The translations under genes were made by a program, and so were the position numbers. From assembly GCA_043777755.1 (NCBI GenBank), contig JAYWHK010000306.1:1-6311 (forward strand): a stretch of 6,311 nucleotides of DNA, given 5' to 3'. Position 1 is the stretch's first letter; every line of letters starts with the position of its first letter. Positions 6,110 to 6,311 of this stretch are shown in pieces. This stretch comes from CANHEE01 sp043777755 (GTDB lineage Bacteria; Bacteroidota; Bacteroidia; Chitinophagales; Saprospiraceae). The notes under the pieces are model-generated. The model was not told the origin of the DNA and searched no databases. It saw only the letters and a program-made list of their open reading frames with translations.

Positions 6110-6220
6110 TCGGTCAGGTGTTTTGCACAAATCAATACGCCGACGGCTGGAAAAATCCTTCAAATTTTTTCAAGCCAGTCGAAGCGTGTTGATTTAGTGT
6201 AAAACTCGCCTTTCTGCCGA
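6110..6220. repeat. Long imperfect palindrome (~111 bp), MITE- or REP-like
   Basis: The two halves are complementary with few mismatches and short bulges. TCGGTCAG (6110-6117) pairs with CTGCCGA (6214-6220); GTTTTGCAC (6120-6128) with GTGTAAAAC (6197-6205); AAATCAATACGC (6129-6140) with GCGTGTTGATTT (6184-6195); CGAC and GGCT (6141-6148) with AGCC and GTCG (6173-6181); and an A-run (6151-6155) with a T-run (6165-6170). The loop is only about nine bases. GC content, about 45% by hand count, is higher than in the surrounding sequence. The length, near-complete pairing and lack of a following T-tract fit a dispersed palindromic repeat better than a terminator. Copy number cannot be judged from one window. 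Confidence 0.75.
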
Positions 6221-6294
6221 ATCATTGATTGGTCAAAGTTCGACATTTTTTTGATTTTCCCAATACCTTTTTTCAAAACGTTCGGGAAAATCAT
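6160..6294 (-). pseudogene. 44-codon ORF across the palindrome, possible fragment or chance frame
   Basis: An ATG at 6294 opens a frame of 44 codons ending in TGA at 6162-6160, with a second in-frame ATG at 6246. The product is basic and ends in K-S-T-R-F-D-W-L-E-K-I. Its second half is read from the right arm of the palindrome, so the coding appearance may be a by-product of the repeat. TAA lies two codons upstream, so it cannot extend further. It has no signal peptide and no family I can name. It may be a decayed element-borne gene, or nothing. Confidence 0.2.
6252..6293. repeat. 10-bp inverted repeat near the right edge
   Basis: TGATTTTCCC at 6252-6261 and GGGAAAATCA at 6284-6293 are perfect complements separated by 22 bases. 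It lies outside the long palindrome and may be an end or subunit of the same element, or an operator-like site. No T-run marks it as a terminator. Confidence 0.5.
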
Positions 6295-6311
6295 TATTTA
6301 GGCTCGAATGC

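Noticed and set aside
6110..6220. Integron attC recombination site
   Set aside because: The palindrome has suitable size, but its ends do not carry the GTTRRRY and RYYYAAC core sites, and no integrase is visible.
6110..6220. Rho-independent terminator for an upstream gene
   Set aside because: The stem is much longer than usual and no T-tract follows it on either strand; the only T-run is within the stem.
1..6311. CRISPR array, tRNA, rRNA, insertion-sequence transposase, restriction or abortive-infection genes
   Set aside because: No regularly spaced repeats, cloverleaf sequences or matching protein motifs were seen.

Overview
The window looks like a piece of a Bacteroidota chromosome, probably Cytophagia or Flavobacteriia-like; I cannot place it further. 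The reasons are the AT-rich sequence, A-rich leaders without clear Shine-Dalgarno sites, signal peptides ending in -NAQ or -GYGQ, lipoproteins with short -FSC or -YSC lipoboxes, and one TAnnTTTG-type -7 box near the left end. All credible genes lie on the minus strand, so transcription runs from high to low coordinates.

Layout in transcription order. Positions 6045-6311 hold no convincing gene: a ~111-bp imperfect palindrome (6110-6220), a 44-codon ORF that uses half of it, and two smaller inverted repeats, together resembling a dispersed palindromic or MITE-like element. Next comes a cysteine-rich 382-aa protein of unknown function with no signal peptide (6044-4896), possibly cut at its 5' end by that element. 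A small outer-membrane beta-barrel protein follows (4780-4274).

The core is a tandem duplication of a two-gene module. A secreted metzincin-type zinc metalloprotease of 506 aa (4210-2690) is followed 13 bp later by a 200-aa lipoprotein (2676-2074). A paralogous 402-aa metalloprotease (2038-830) overlaps by 4 bp (ATGA) a 196-aa lipoprotein (833-243). The two lipoproteins are distant paralogues sharing an ND[ST]LNC motif and an LSGC motif. The last gene encodes a 51-aa exported peptide (231-76). A further reading frame may begin at 27 and leave the window.

The tight spacing suggests one operon from about 4210 to 76. The best working model is two secreted proteases, each with a cell-surface lipoprotein partner. 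By analogy with the Tannerella forsythia KLIKK proteases and their potempin lipoprotein inhibitors, each lipoprotein may inhibit or retain its own protease, and the small peptide may be a substrate or signal. The catalytic assignment rests on visible motifs; the partner roles are inference. The two protease genes share a 77-bp block (74 identical positions) covering the translation start and signal peptide, while the mature proteins have diverged strongly.
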